This document shows, piece after piece, positions 16,213 to 24,267 of a stretch of 37,754 nucleotides of DNA; within the stretch, counting starts at the first letter, position 1; each line of letters opens with the position of its first letter. The notes below the pieces were generated by a model. That model did not search any database. It had not been told where the DNA came from and worked only from the letters and a program-made list of their open reading frames with translations. A program made the position numbers and the translations under genes. Source of the DNA: UMGS1696 sp964623635 (lineage in GTDB: Bacteria > Bacillota > Clostridia > Oscillospirales > CAG-272); NCBI GenBank assembly GCA_964623635.1, contig CAZUUA010000016.1:1-37754 (forward strand), read 5' to 3'.

Positions 16213-16710
16213 TTAGTCCTGATACTTCTTCAGAATGTCGGGGAGCTGAGAAGGATCCAGTCTGCCGTATACGTCTTCGCCGATGGTCAGAACGGGTGCC
16301 AGACCGCAGGCGCCGATGCAACGGGTAGCGTCCAGAGAGAACTTCAGGTCAGCGGTGATACCACCGTTCTGGATGCCCAGCAGCTCTTCCAGCTTTTCCA
16401 TCAGCAGACCGGAGCCCTTTACGTAGCAGGCCGTACCAAGACATACTGCCACCGGGTGTGTTCCCTTGGGGTTCAGCAGGAACTGAGAGTAGAACGTCAC
16501 AACGCCGAACACCTCAGAGTAGGGAACGCCCAGACCCTGTGCAATGGCCTTCTGCACTTCTTCCGGCAGGTAGCCGTAGATGTCCTGTGCCTTCTGCAGT
16601 ACGGGCATCAGTGCACCGGCTTCACCCTTGTGTTCAGCGATCAGTCTGTCCAGAGCCATCTTCTGCTCTGTGGTACCCTTAAAGGGTACGGAAGTCATAG
16701 ACTTTTTCAT
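16213..16710 (-). CDS. hydC: HydC, NuoE-like [2Fe-2S] subunit of the [FeFe]-hydrogenase
   Basis: A 165-residue NuoE-family protein: an N-terminal helical part (LMPVLQKAQDIYGYLPEEV) followed by a thioredoxin-fold [2Fe-2S] domain with cysteines in CLGTACYVKGSG and, about 36 residues on, CIGACGLAP. This is the full-length form of the third core subunit of HydABC. The ATG at 16710 follows TCAGGAGGAAAT; the frame is open another 58 codons upstream but that stretch overlaps the mrp gene in a different frame. Its separation from hydB and hydA by the signalling cassette is notable. It follows mrp by 32 bases. Confidence 0.92.
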   Translation of the reverse strand: MKKSMTSVPFKGTTEQKMALDRLIAEHKGEAGALMPVLQKAQDIYGYLPEEVQKAIAQGLGVPYSEVFGVVTFYSQFLLNPKGTHPVAVCLGTACYVKGSGLLMEKLEELLGIQNGGITADLKFSLDATRCIGACGLAPVLTIGEDVYGRLDPSQLPDILKKYQD

Positions 16711-16742
16711 AACTTTGGATTTCCTCCTGAATGTATTGTGAA

Positions 16743-17591
16743 TTATTTCTTTGCCACAAATGCTTCTACGCTGTCCGCAATGCCGTCCATGTAGTCGTTT
16801 TCCATCAGCTCGATGATACCACGGTCGCACAGTGCCGCCAGCTTCGGGTCGATGGGCAGACGACCAAGGAACGGGATCTCGCATTCCTTTGCCACAGCTT
16901 CAGCCTTGGATTCACCGAAGATGTTGATCACCTTGCCGCAGTCGGGACAGGTCACATAGGACATATTCTCCACCAGACCGATCACCGGGATATTCATGAG
17001 AGCGGCCATGTTCACAGCCTTCTTCACGATCATGGACACCAGATCCTGGGGCGTGGTCACGATGACGATGCCGTCCAGGGGAATGGACTGGAACACGGTC
17101 AGCGGTACGTCACCGGTTCCCGGCGGCATATCGATGAACAAAAACTCCGTGTCGTCCCAGACCACATCGGTCCAGAACTGCTTGACGGTCCCTGCGATCA
17201 CAGGCCCTCTCCAAACCACCGGTCTGGTCTCGTCCTCCAACAGCAGGTTCACAGAGATCATCTTGATGCCGGTTTTGGTCTCCAGCGGCAAGAGGCCGTC
17301 GCCTGTGGATAAAATGTCACCCTTGGCACCAAAGGCCTTGGGAATAGAAGGTCCGGTCACGTCAGCATCCAGAATGCCAACGGTGTGCTCTCTGCGGCGC
17401 ATGGTAGTCGCCAGCATAGAAGTCACGATGGATTTTCCCACGCCGCCTTTCCCCGATACGACACCGATCACATGGCCGATCTTGGAGTCCTTGTGGGGTG
17501 CTTCAAAGGTCGGGCCTGCATCCTTACGGGACGAACAGTTCGCACTACAGGTAGAGCAGTCGTGGGTACAGCTTGTATTTTCTTCTGCCAT
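16743..17591 (-). CDS. mrp: Mrp/NBP35-family P-loop ATPase, Fe-S cluster carrier
   Basis: A 282-residue Mrp/ApbC-type protein. Near the N-terminus lies a cysteine-rich stretch (SCTHDCSTCSANCSS), then the deviant Walker A SGKGGVGKS, ILDADVTGPSIPK, FIDMPPGTGDVPLT and the CPDC pair (CxxC) that coordinates the bridging [4Fe-4S] cluster in the dimer. Members carry and transfer Fe-S clusters to apo-proteins. Being first in an operon encoding many Fe-S subunits, it probably supplies clusters to the hydrogenase. HydE, HydF and HydG, needed for the H-cluster, are not in this window. Confidence 0.9.
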   Translation of the reverse strand: MAEENTSCTHDCSTCSANCSSRKDAGPTFEAPHKDSKIGHVIGVVSGKGGVGKSIVTSMLATTMRRREHTVGILDADVTGPSIPKAFGAKGDILSTGDGLLPLETKTGIKMISVNLLLEDETRPVVWRGPVIAGTVKQFWTDVVWDDTEFLFIDMPPGTGDVPLTVFQSIPLDGIVIVTTPQDLVSMIVKKAVNMAALMNIPVIGLVENMSYVTCPDCGKVINIFGESKAEAVAKECEIPFLGRLPIDPKLAALCDRGIIELMENDYMDGIADSVEAFVAKK

Positions 17592-17698
17592 ACTATATCT
17601 TTCCTTTCTCCGGGCAACTAAGCGACTATGGTATGACCCGGGTCAAACCCAGGCATATCCCCGATCGCCGGATGCCCTACATTATAACTTCATGCAGT
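17592..17698 (-). promoter_or_regulatory. Structured 5' leader of the hydrogenase operon
   Basis: About 100 bases separate the promoter from the mrp start. The leader can form GGCAT/ATGCC with an inner CC/GG, then either GGGT-TTG-ACCC or a competing CCGGG/CCCGG stem ending close to the ribosome site; the two share the central GACCCGGGTC palindrome and exclude one another. This suggests a possible cis-acting RNA switch, but it matches no riboswitch class I recognise. Confidence 0.35.
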
Positions 17699-17705
17699 CT
17701 CCTTT

Positions 17706-17734
17706 ATTATACCCTAAAACCGCAGAAATTACAA
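17706..17734 (-). promoter_or_regulatory. Main promoter of the hydrogenase operon
   Basis: Minus strand: -35 TTGTAA (17734-17729), a 17-base spacer and a consensus -10 TATAAT (17711-17706), housekeeping sigma-A type. Transcription should begin near 17699 and run to the terminator at 8111-8145, covering eleven genes. Confidence 0.75.
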
Positions 17735-17858
17735 GATAGTTTTTGAGATTCTCCTGTCGATTTTTCATAATTTTCTGCACTTCTTGCCAAAAATATATAT
17801 CGGTATATAAATTTCAGAATATCCTTTCCCTTTTTCCTGCCGCTATGTAGCCATCGCC

Positions 17859-17887
17859 ATTATACGATAGCCAAAAAAATCCTTCAA
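17859..17887 (-). promoter_or_regulatory. Second upstream promoter-like element
   Basis: Minus strand: TTGAAG (17887-17882), a 17-base spacer, TATAAT (17864-17859). It lies about 150 bases upstream of the main promoter, just after a weak TGTCC/GGACA stem with a T-run following the P-type ATPase-like gene. Between the two promoters, 17789-17804 has TATATA-N4-TATATA symmetry that could be an operator. It may be a second operon start or drive a short RNA. Confidence 0.5.
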
Positions 17888-17941
17888 AAACTGTCCGATA
17901 AGGAAATGCACAGGACACAAAAAGGGGCTTTGTTGGTTCGA

Positions 17942-20710
17942 TCATTTCTTTTGGGCAGCGCGGTTCGTCTTGTTCGTGTACGCCTTCCAGCCTTCCCAGA
18001 CCGACAGCATCACCAGAGCCGGAACCAGGGAGAGAAAATAGCCGTACCACGCCATGGGCTCCCATAACAGGCAGATCACCATGAGCACCAGGCTTGCCAG
18101 CGCATACAGTCCATAGGCCATGTGGAAGCGACAACGGAAGAAGGACTCTCTTTGTCCCACGGCGCCGGAGAACAACAGCTGGGTCAGCAGAATGGACGCC
18201 ACAAGGAGACCCGTGGTAGGCAGGTGCAGCAGGGTACAGAGCAGCGGCAAACAACCCTCCAGCGTGCCCCACAGCAGTCCCAGTCCTGCCAACGAAGCAA
18301 AGGTACGCTTCCCCGCAGGCAGCTTCAGCCATCGTCCGGGAATGGTCAGCGGCTTTTGCGGCACCCGAATGAACGCCATCACCAGCACCGCCACAAAGTC
18401 GATGATCAGGCCAATGAGCAGCAGCATGGCGGCGGAGGGCATAGGATACCGAAAGACCACGGAGCACAGCAGCAGAACCATACGGGAGATCTGGGACACG
18501 CTCAGGTACACAGCGGCGCACCACAGATGATATAAGGCACGGCGGCTCTGGTACATGGCGGTCACCACCTCGGCCAGTCCACCGCTCTCTCCGGCCGGAT
18601 ACACAGTCATATCCGCTTTGGCCTTCAGCGGTTGGGGCAGGGGTCGATGGGCAGCCTCTCCACCGGCCACAGCGGCACCGGTGTCCCCCAGCGTCAACAG
18701 CCGGGCATCCAATACACTGCGTACCACCATGGTGGTATGTGCCGCACGGGTGGCCTTGCGCCTGCCCTTTTCCTTGCCCCCATTCACAGCATACGGTGCC
18801 AGCAGTGCCTTCACCCGTTCGTAGCGGATCCGGGAATGGTCCACGTTTTTGGTCAGTGCGGCAGTTTGCACCGGCGGCACCACCACCAGCGCACTGCCCT
18901 TCTCCGGCAGCTTTTCTCCGGCAGCCCCGGTGAGCACGACGGTATCCTTATCAAATAGGCCGATCTCACGGCCGTAGTACAGGTCTCGTTCCGGTTCGCC
19001 GGACAAAAGGATCAGGGACACCTCCGCTTCCCGCAGTGCCACGATCGCTTCCCGAACCCCAGCAGCTGCCGGTTCTGCCATGGCACAAAAGCCCACGAAG
19101 GTCATATTGGACTGCAGCAGAGACAGTCGGTTCAGCGTGGTGTACGGCGATTTTCGCTTGGCACAGGCGATGACCTTGGCGCCGCTGATGGTCAGCCGAG
19201 CCGCTTCGGTAAAGATCTTTTTGCGGCTCTCTGCATCCAGCGGCAGCTCTTTTCCACAGCCGTCTCCTGACTCCCACAAAGTGCAGCAGGCCATGACCTT
19301 CTCGATGTCTCCGGAGACCACCGCCAATATCTCTCCATCCGCTTCCGTCAAAAGCACCGTATCCAGTCCACCGGCGATACCGGTACCGCCGTCCACGTGA
19401 TCCAGTGCCGTAAAGGTGAAATCGATGGGCTTTCCGGCACGCTTGGTGCAGCAGTCCGCCGCCTTGTGGAGCATGGTGTACTTCTCCGGCATAGCGGTGA
19501 TGGCACTGCCGGAAAGAGCCGTATGCAGCATACTGCCACCCACGGTCGCCAGCATATACCGCAGCAGTCGTGCCAGGTTCGGCAGGGTGTCGGTATCGGC
19601 CTTGTCACCGGCATGATAGCCACCACCGGCAAACCAGCTCACAAGCGTCATATCCCCGGATTTCACCAGCCCAATATCCGACAGCACCAGACGCCGGACA
19701 TTGGCGATCCGTTCCAGTGCGGTGGAGTCTCCGATGACGGCACTGCCTACGGAACCTGTGCTGTCCTGCCGTCGTTTTTGTCGACCGGTATCCTGCACGG
19801 CTATGGCGATGATGATGTAGGCAATGGCGGTCAGGTATTCGCTCATGGACGCCACTGCCAGCGCCATAGAGGACAGGAAGGTCTCCGTAAAGCCGTGACC
19901 CAAAAACAGTGCCAATGCCGTGATCACAAGCACACAGGCCAGCATGACCAGCGCACTGATCCGACACCAGCCCGTCAGCCGTTCCAGCAGTGGCAGCTTT
20001 TCCCCGGCTGTCACACGGATACCGCCTTGTTTGCGCACGATCAGGGTATCCTCCCCCGTGGCAGTGATCACCATCCGTGCCTGTCCCCACAGCACCGTAG
20101 ACCCGGCGTAGAGCAGGTTGGAGCGATACTCTGCCGGGATGGCACTGCCTGCCTCTGCCGTGCGGATCACCGTTTCAAATTTCTGTACCGTGTCCCGGTT
20201 GGCGGTGATGCCCCGTTCGGACACAGCCATTTCGTCCCCGGCTACGATCCGTCCGTCGGCAGGTACCATGTCGCCGCCTTCCAGAAACACGATGTCTCCC
20301 ACCACCAGCTCCTCTGCCGACAACAGGTGCATCTTGCCGTCCCGCAGCACCGAGCAGGTGGGGATACCGATGGATGCATTGTCCTCCAGAATCCGCTTTG
20401 CCTTGCAGTATGTTACCGTACGGATCAGCGCACCCAAAAGCAGGATCCCCACGATGGCAAGCGCCGACCGGCTCTCCTCAAAGATGGCGGCAAAGATGGC
20501 AGTGACCGCCAGCAGCAGGGTCGCCAGATCGGACAGACACGCCAGCGCCGTCTCCTGTACGGAGGTGCGGTGGATGTACCAGACCCGGTTGACGCCACCT
20601 CTGCGCCGGCGAATGGTCGCTTCCTTGGCGGACAGCCCGGTGTACATATCCGTTTTCAGCTCTGTGAGGACAGCGGATGCCTCCTGCAGATGCCAGTCAT
20701 TCTTTTCCAT
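17942..20710 (-). CDS. P-type ATPase-like membrane protein lacking catalytic motifs (pseudo-ATPase)
   Basis: A 922-residue protein with the full P2-type (Ca2+-ATPase-like) layout: N-terminal cation-ATPase region, paired membrane helices near 50-95, actuator domain with GDMVPADGR (146-154), helices near 250-305, cytoplasmic P/N domains, and about six C-terminal helices (720-900). The hallmark motifs are gone. The TGES loop reads VSERGITANRD, PEGLP in helix 4 reads SMSEYL, and DKTGT reads SDIGLVKSG with only D345 left. TGD reads SGEPER, and GDGVND reads GDTGAAV. The frame is nonetheless uninterrupted, so the protein seems maintained without ATP-driven pumping. It may be a regulatory or passive channel-like derivative; function unknown. 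It follows a decayed antitoxin gene by 25 bases with only a weak AGG ribosome site. Confidence 0.8.
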   Translation of the reverse strand: MEKNDWHLQEASAVLTELKTDMYTGLSAKEATIRRRRGGVNRVWYIHRTSVQETALACLSDLATLLLAVTAIFAAIFEESRSALAIVGILLLGALIRTVTYCKAKRILEDNASIGIPTCSVLRDGKMHLLSAEELVVGDIVFLEGGDMVPADGRIVAGDEMAVSERGITANRDTVQKFETVIRTAEAGSAIPAEYRSNLLYAGSTVLWGQARMVITATGEDTLIVRKQGGIRVTAGEKLPLLERLTGWCRISALVMLACVLVITALALFLGHGFTETFLSSMALAVASMSEYLTAIAYIIIAIAVQDTGRQKRRQDSTGSVGSAVIGDSTALERIANVRRLVLSDIGLVKSGDMTLVSWFAGGGYHAGDKADTDTLPNLARLLRYMLATVGGSMLHTALSGSAITAMPEKYTMLHKAADCCTKRAGKPIDFTFTALDHVDGGTGIAGGLDTVLLTEADGEILAVVSGDIEKVMACCTLWESGDGCGKELPLDAESRKKIFTEAARLTISGAKVIACAKRKSPYTTLNRLSLLQSNMTFVGFCAMAEPAAAGVREAIVALREAEVSLILLSGEPERDLYYGREIGLFDKDTVVLTGAAGEKLPEKGSALVVVPPVQTAALTKNVDHSRIRYERVKALLAPYAVNGGKEKGRRKATRAAHTTMVVRSVLDARLLTLGDTGAAVAGGEAAHRPLPQPLKAKADMTVYPAGESGGLAEVVTAMYQSRRALYHLWCAAVYLSVSQISRMVLLLCSVVFRYPMPSAAMLLLIGLIIDFVAVLVMAFIRVPQKPLTIPGRWLKLPAGKRTFASLAGLGLLWGTLEGCLPLLCTLLHLPTTGLLVASILLTQLLFSGAVGQRESFFRCRFHMAYGLYALASLVLMVICLLWEPMAWYGYFLSLVPALVMLSVWEGWKAYTNKTNRAAQKK

Positions 20711-20735
20711 ATCAACCTACGATTGTGTAATAGAT

Positions 20736-20955
20736 TTACTCCGCTCTTCCAATATGATCCCAATCGATCTCAGCATCGGAGAGAAAGCCACTTTTTTTCC
20801 GCTTCTGCGATCCGGTCAGCTTCCGCCGGGGGCACACAGGTGTATTCCGGATCCCAAGCACGAACCAATTTCTTGATGAATTCATAAGCAAACATCCGCT
20901 CGTCTTTTGGCAGCATTTCCATGAGCTTCATAGTTTCAGCAGTAATGTCCGACAT
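20736..20955 (-). pseudogene. Small antitoxin-like gene frameshifted in an A7 run
   Basis: From ATG 20955 (GGAGGAAAT upstream) the frame encodes a small acidic helical protein of the kind found next to RelE/ParE toxins (MSDITAETMKLMEMLPKDE, YEFIKKLVRAWDPEY). It stops prematurely after EKKWLSLRC. Skipping one A of the A7 run (plus-strand 20792-20798) restores EKSGFLSDAEIDWDHIGRAE and a stop at 20736, giving 72 residues. The shift is either a true indel, a slippage-tolerant site or a sequencing error. It lies directly downstream of a toxin remnant. Confidence 0.6.
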
Positions 20956-20967
20956 ACTATTTCCTCC

Positions 20968-21148
20968 TCATTTGTATATATCGCTGCGATTTCCAATATC
21001 CGATATGTACAGAATTTCAAGTGTTCTCTCTTGTCCATATTGATAAATCACACGCCAATCACCGACCCGCAAACGATATCGGCCACCCGTATACCCTTTC
21101 ATCCCTATTCAGAAATTTCAGAGAGGCTCTGCTATATCGGATCTCCGT
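20968..21148 (-). pseudogene. RelE/ParE-type toxin remnant with internal deletion
   Basis: Two pieces of a toxin in different frames. The minus strand from 21148 gives TEIRYSRASLKFLNRDER, typical of a RelE/ParE N-terminus. From 21102 another frame gives MKGYTGGRYRLRVGDWRVIY and LYISDIGNRSDIYK, the typical C-terminal beta-sheet, ending TGA at 20968. About 25 codons of the middle helices are missing between them and no start codon precedes the first piece. It ends 12 bases before the antitoxin-like ATG, so the locus had toxin-first order. Confidence 0.65.
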
Positions 21149-21167
21149 TTTCTCTCCGGTATCCTTA

Positions 21168-23435
21168 TCACAAAAGTGTGATCCCGTTTTCTCCTGCATC
21201 CACAACGATGGTCTTCACGCTGCCCTTTTTGGCGATGATCTCCCCGGCGATCTTGTCTTCGATCTCCTTCTGGATGAACCGGCGCATATTCCGGGCACCA
21301 TAGGTCTCCGAATAGGACTTTTCCGCCACATAACGGACAGCCCCATCCCGGAAGGTCAGGGTAATGCCCTTCTTCGCCAGCGCACCGGAAAGGTCGGAGA
21401 GCATGATCCGGGCAATGCCCATGAAGTTTTCTTTCGAGAGATGGTGGAAGGTGATGACCTCGTCCACCCGGTTGAGAAATTCCGGTCGGAGAAATTCACC
21501 CAGCGCCTTGGTGGTTTTGTCTGCCAGCACCGCATCCGCCGACATGGTAAAGCCGGCCGACGCATTTTTCGTGTGAGAACCGGCATTGGTGGTCATGACG
21601 ATCACCGCATTGGAGAAATCCACCTGCTTGCCGTGGGAATCCGTGATGATCCCGTCGTCTAAGATCTGCAAAAGGATGTTCATCACGTCCGGGTGCGCCT
21701 TCTCGATCTCGTCAAAGAGGATCACGGAGTAGGGTCTGCGGCGTACCTTTTCGGTGAGCTGCCCCGCATCGTCGTAGCCCACGTAACCGGGAGCCGAGCC
21801 AATGATCCGGGACACAGAATATTTCTCCATGAATTCGCTCATGTCCACACGGATCAATGCGTCCGGCGTGGAGAACAGATCCTCTGCCAGCACCTTCACC
21901 AGCTCCGTCTTGCCCACACCGGTGGGTCCGGCAAAGATGAAGGACACCGGCTTGCGCTTATAGGACACACCGGCTCGGTTCCGGCGAATGGCACGAGCGA
22001 CCGCATCCACCGCTTCGTCCTGTCCCACGATCCGCTGCTTCAACCGCTCATCCAGCTGTGCCAACCGGGTGTATTCGCTTTCCGTAATGGTAGAGGCAGG
22101 CACGCCCGTCCAGATCTCGATCACGTCTGCCAGATCCGCTTCGGTCATCGCAATGGCGTCACACTGGGGTACCAGCTCCGTGAGCCGTTCGTCGATGCGG
22201 TACTGCTCTGCCTTCAGGTCTGCCAGCGCCTTGTACCGTTCTTCCAGAGCAGCCTCGTCGTTTTCCTTGGCTTCTGCAGCTTCCAGCTCTCCTTGCTTCT
22301 TCTCCACGAACACCTTTCTTTCCTGGAGCATCTGCTGTTCGGTCAGGGCTGCGGAGTGGACGGAGATGTGAGAGGCCGCTTCGTCGATCAGGTCGATGGC
22401 CTTATCCGGCAAATACCGATCGGTGATGTAGCGTTCGCTGAGGGTGGCCGCCGCTTCCAGTACCCCATCGGGAATGTGGATGTGGTGGTATGTTTCGTAA
22501 TATTCCTTGACGCCACGCAGGATCTCCACGGTGTCGGCAATGGAAGGCTCATTCACGATCACCGGCTGGAAACGGCGTTCCAGTGCGGAGTCCTTTTCGA
22601 TGTACTTCCGGTATTCGGTCATGGTGGTGGCGCCGATCACCTGGATCTCGCCCCGGGACAGAGCCGGCTTCAGGATGTTGGCGGCGTTCATACTGCCCTC
22701 GGCGTCTCCCACACCCACCAGATTGTGTACCTCGTCGATGACCAAGATCACGTTTCCCTTGGTCTTCACATCGTTCAGCAGTCCCAGCACACGGGATTCA
22801 AACTGTCCCCGGAACTGGGTACCGGCCACCAGTGCGGTCAGATCCACCAGATGCACCGAGCAGCTCCGCAGCCGGTAGGGCACGTTCCCCTGAGCGATCC
22901 GCAGTGCCAGGGCTTCGGCGATCGCAGTCTTGCCCACGCCGGGTTCGCCGATGAGACAGGGGTTGTTCTTTTGGCGGCGGCACAGGATCTGCACCACACG
23001 CTCCAGCTCTCGGTCTCTGCCTACCACCCGATCGATCTGTCCGGCAGCGGCCTTTTCGGTCAGGTTGGTGGTGTATTGGTTCAAAAACTTGGGTTCCTTG
23101 TCTTCGCTCTTGCCGGGACGCTTCCGACGGCTTTCCTTGGCTTCGCCGCCGTTTTGTTCCCCTTGGTGCATGAGCTTTTCAAAATTGAGAAAGGGCGTGC
23201 GGGTCTGGGGATCCTCACCATCTCCCACGCTGTCGGCAAAGGCTTCCATTTCGGTGTTGAGCTGTTCGATGGCGTCGTCATCCAATCCGCTTTGGGACAG
23301 CATATCGTCCAGCGGCTTGATCCCCAGCTCCTTGGCGCACTTCAGGCACAGACCTTCACTTTTGGTCTCGCCATTTTCCATTCGGGTCAAAAACACTACG
23401 GCCACTCGCTTGTGGCATCGAGAACACATGGTCAT
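21168..23435 (-). CDS. clpE: ClpE-type AAA+ unfoldase (Clp protease ATP-binding subunit)
   Basis: A 755-residue class-I Clp ATPase. The N-terminus is a treble-clef zinc finger (CSRC at 4-7 and CLKC about 25 residues later), as in ClpE and McsA, in place of a ClpN double domain. Two AAA+ modules follow: first with GEPGVGKTA and VIDEVHN, a coiled middle region rich in Glu/Ala/Lys, second with GPTGVGKTE, ILFDEIEKAHPD and sensor residues. The ClpP-docking loop, usually L/I/VGF, appears as AGF in NASAGFTM. It unfolds damaged proteins for ClpP (not encoded here). ATG 23435 follows GGAG. No clear terminator separates it from the toxin-antitoxin remnants downstream. Confidence 0.9.
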   Translation of the reverse strand: MTMCSRCHKRVAVVFLTRMENGETKSEGLCLKCAKELGIKPLDDMLSQSGLDDDAIEQLNTEMEAFADSVGDGEDPQTRTPFLNFEKLMHQGEQNGGEAKESRRKRPGKSEDKEPKFLNQYTTNLTEKAAAGQIDRVVGRDRELERVVQILCRRQKNNPCLIGEPGVGKTAIAEALALRIAQGNVPYRLRSCSVHLVDLTALVAGTQFRGQFESRVLGLLNDVKTKGNVILVIDEVHNLVGVGDAEGSMNAANILKPALSRGEIQVIGATTMTEYRKYIEKDSALERRFQPVIVNEPSIADTVEILRGVKEYYETYHHIHIPDGVLEAAATLSERYITDRYLPDKAIDLIDEAASHISVHSAALTEQQMLQERKVFVEKKQGELEAAEAKENDEAALEERYKALADLKAEQYRIDERLTELVPQCDAIAMTEADLADVIEIWTGVPASTITESEYTRLAQLDERLKQRIVGQDEAVDAVARAIRRNRAGVSYKRKPVSFIFAGPTGVGKTELVKVLAEDLFSTPDALIRVDMSEFMEKYSVSRIIGSAPGYVGYDDAGQLTEKVRRRPYSVILFDEIEKAHPDVMNILLQILDDGIITDSHGKQVDFSNAVIVMTTNAGSHTKNASAGFTMSADAVLADKTTKALGEFLRPEFLNRVDEVITFHHLSKENFMGIARIMLSDLSGALAKKGITLTFRDGAVRYVAEKSYSETYGARNMRRFIQKEIEDKIAGEIIAKKGSVKTIVVDAGENGITLL

Positions 23436-23498
23436 GAAATTATTTCTCCGTTTTGATGTATTGTATCTTCAGCCAATAAACATAGATGTTTGTCTTTT

Positions 23499-24227
23499 TT
23501 ATCCCAGCATTTCCGTCAGGATCGGTAGCCAGCTTTGGTCCAGGATCCAGCGGCACAGCACGGTATTTTGCACCGCCGCCGCGCCGAATAGTCCCGGATC
23601 GATGGGACCCAGCGCTTCCACCAGACTGCCGCCGACGATGGCGATCACGTAAGCGAAAAATGCCGCTTCGAGACAGCCGAAGACGAAACCGGCAAAGTGG
23701 TTGGCTTCCGACAGCACCGGCAGATGGAAGAACAGATCTCCCACCCATGCTACAAAGGTCAGTCCCACATACACCGCCAAAAACACCAGCGCAAAGGCAG
23801 CGGCGGAGGCGACCATAGTGGCACAGGGATCGGCAATCTGGGCAGAATAGTCGGCGATAACGCTTTCGTCTGCCTGGGTCACCTGAGCCAGCTTTTCGGA
23901 AAAACTGGGGATATCGATGCCGTACCGGGTCAGGATGGCCGTGTACGCTTCCGGCAGATCGGTGGCCACCTTGGACAGGTCATAGGTCTGGGTCTCCAAA
24001 TTCAGCGCCAGAGAACGCAGTGTCTCCCCGATCCCGGCGGCGATGCGGTCGATGATATAATTTTCTTTGAGGGATTCTCGTACCACCGGTGTGTAGGCCC
24101 AGGCAGCCAGCAGAGAGACTGCGCCTTTGACCAGTCCCATAGCCGAACGGATGAAGCCCTTTTTCACACCGGACACGATACACCAGATGGCACAGAGTAG
24201 TATCAAACCATCCAGCAGCAAACTCAT
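23499..24227 (-). CDS. CvpA-family integral membrane protein
   Basis: A 242-residue protein with four predicted membrane segments: LLDGLILLCAIWCIVSG at the N-terminus followed by the KKGFIRS motif typical of CvpA, a second (GAVSLLAAWAY), and two in the C-terminal half (SAAAFALVFLAVYVGLTF; GFVFGCLEAAFFAYVIAI). A soluble loop of about 80 residues separates them. CvpA proteins are linked to colicin V production and envelope homeostasis; the role in Gram-positives is unclear. Start ATG 24227 has GGAAGGAAGG upstream. It lies 40 bases after the DUF5711-like gene, a probable operon partner. Confidence 0.8.
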   Translation of the reverse strand: MSLLLDGLILLCAIWCIVSGVKKGFIRSAMGLVKGAVSLLAAWAYTPVVRESLKENYIIDRIAAGIGETLRSLALNLETQTYDLSKVATDLPEAYTAILTRYGIDIPSFSEKLAQVTQADESVIADYSAQIADPCATMVASAAAFALVFLAVYVGLTFVAWVGDLFFHLPVLSEANHFAGFVFGCLEAAFFAYVIAIVGGSLVEALGPIDPGLFGAAAVQNTVLCRWILDQSWLPILTEMLG

Positions 24228-24267
24228 GGGATCACCTTCCTTCCATATATTGCGTATTGCAGCCTTC

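Noticed and set aside
17680..17705. Tiny leader peptide (AAAGGAG then ATG AAG TTA TAA) before mrp
   Set aside because: The apparent ribosome site overlaps the gap between the -10 box and the predicted start of transcription, so it would not be in the mRNA.
19397..23456. Long plus-strand frames opposite the P-type ATPase-like gene and clpE
   Set aside because: Antisense shadows without ribosome sites; the minus-strand products show full AAA+ and P-type folds.
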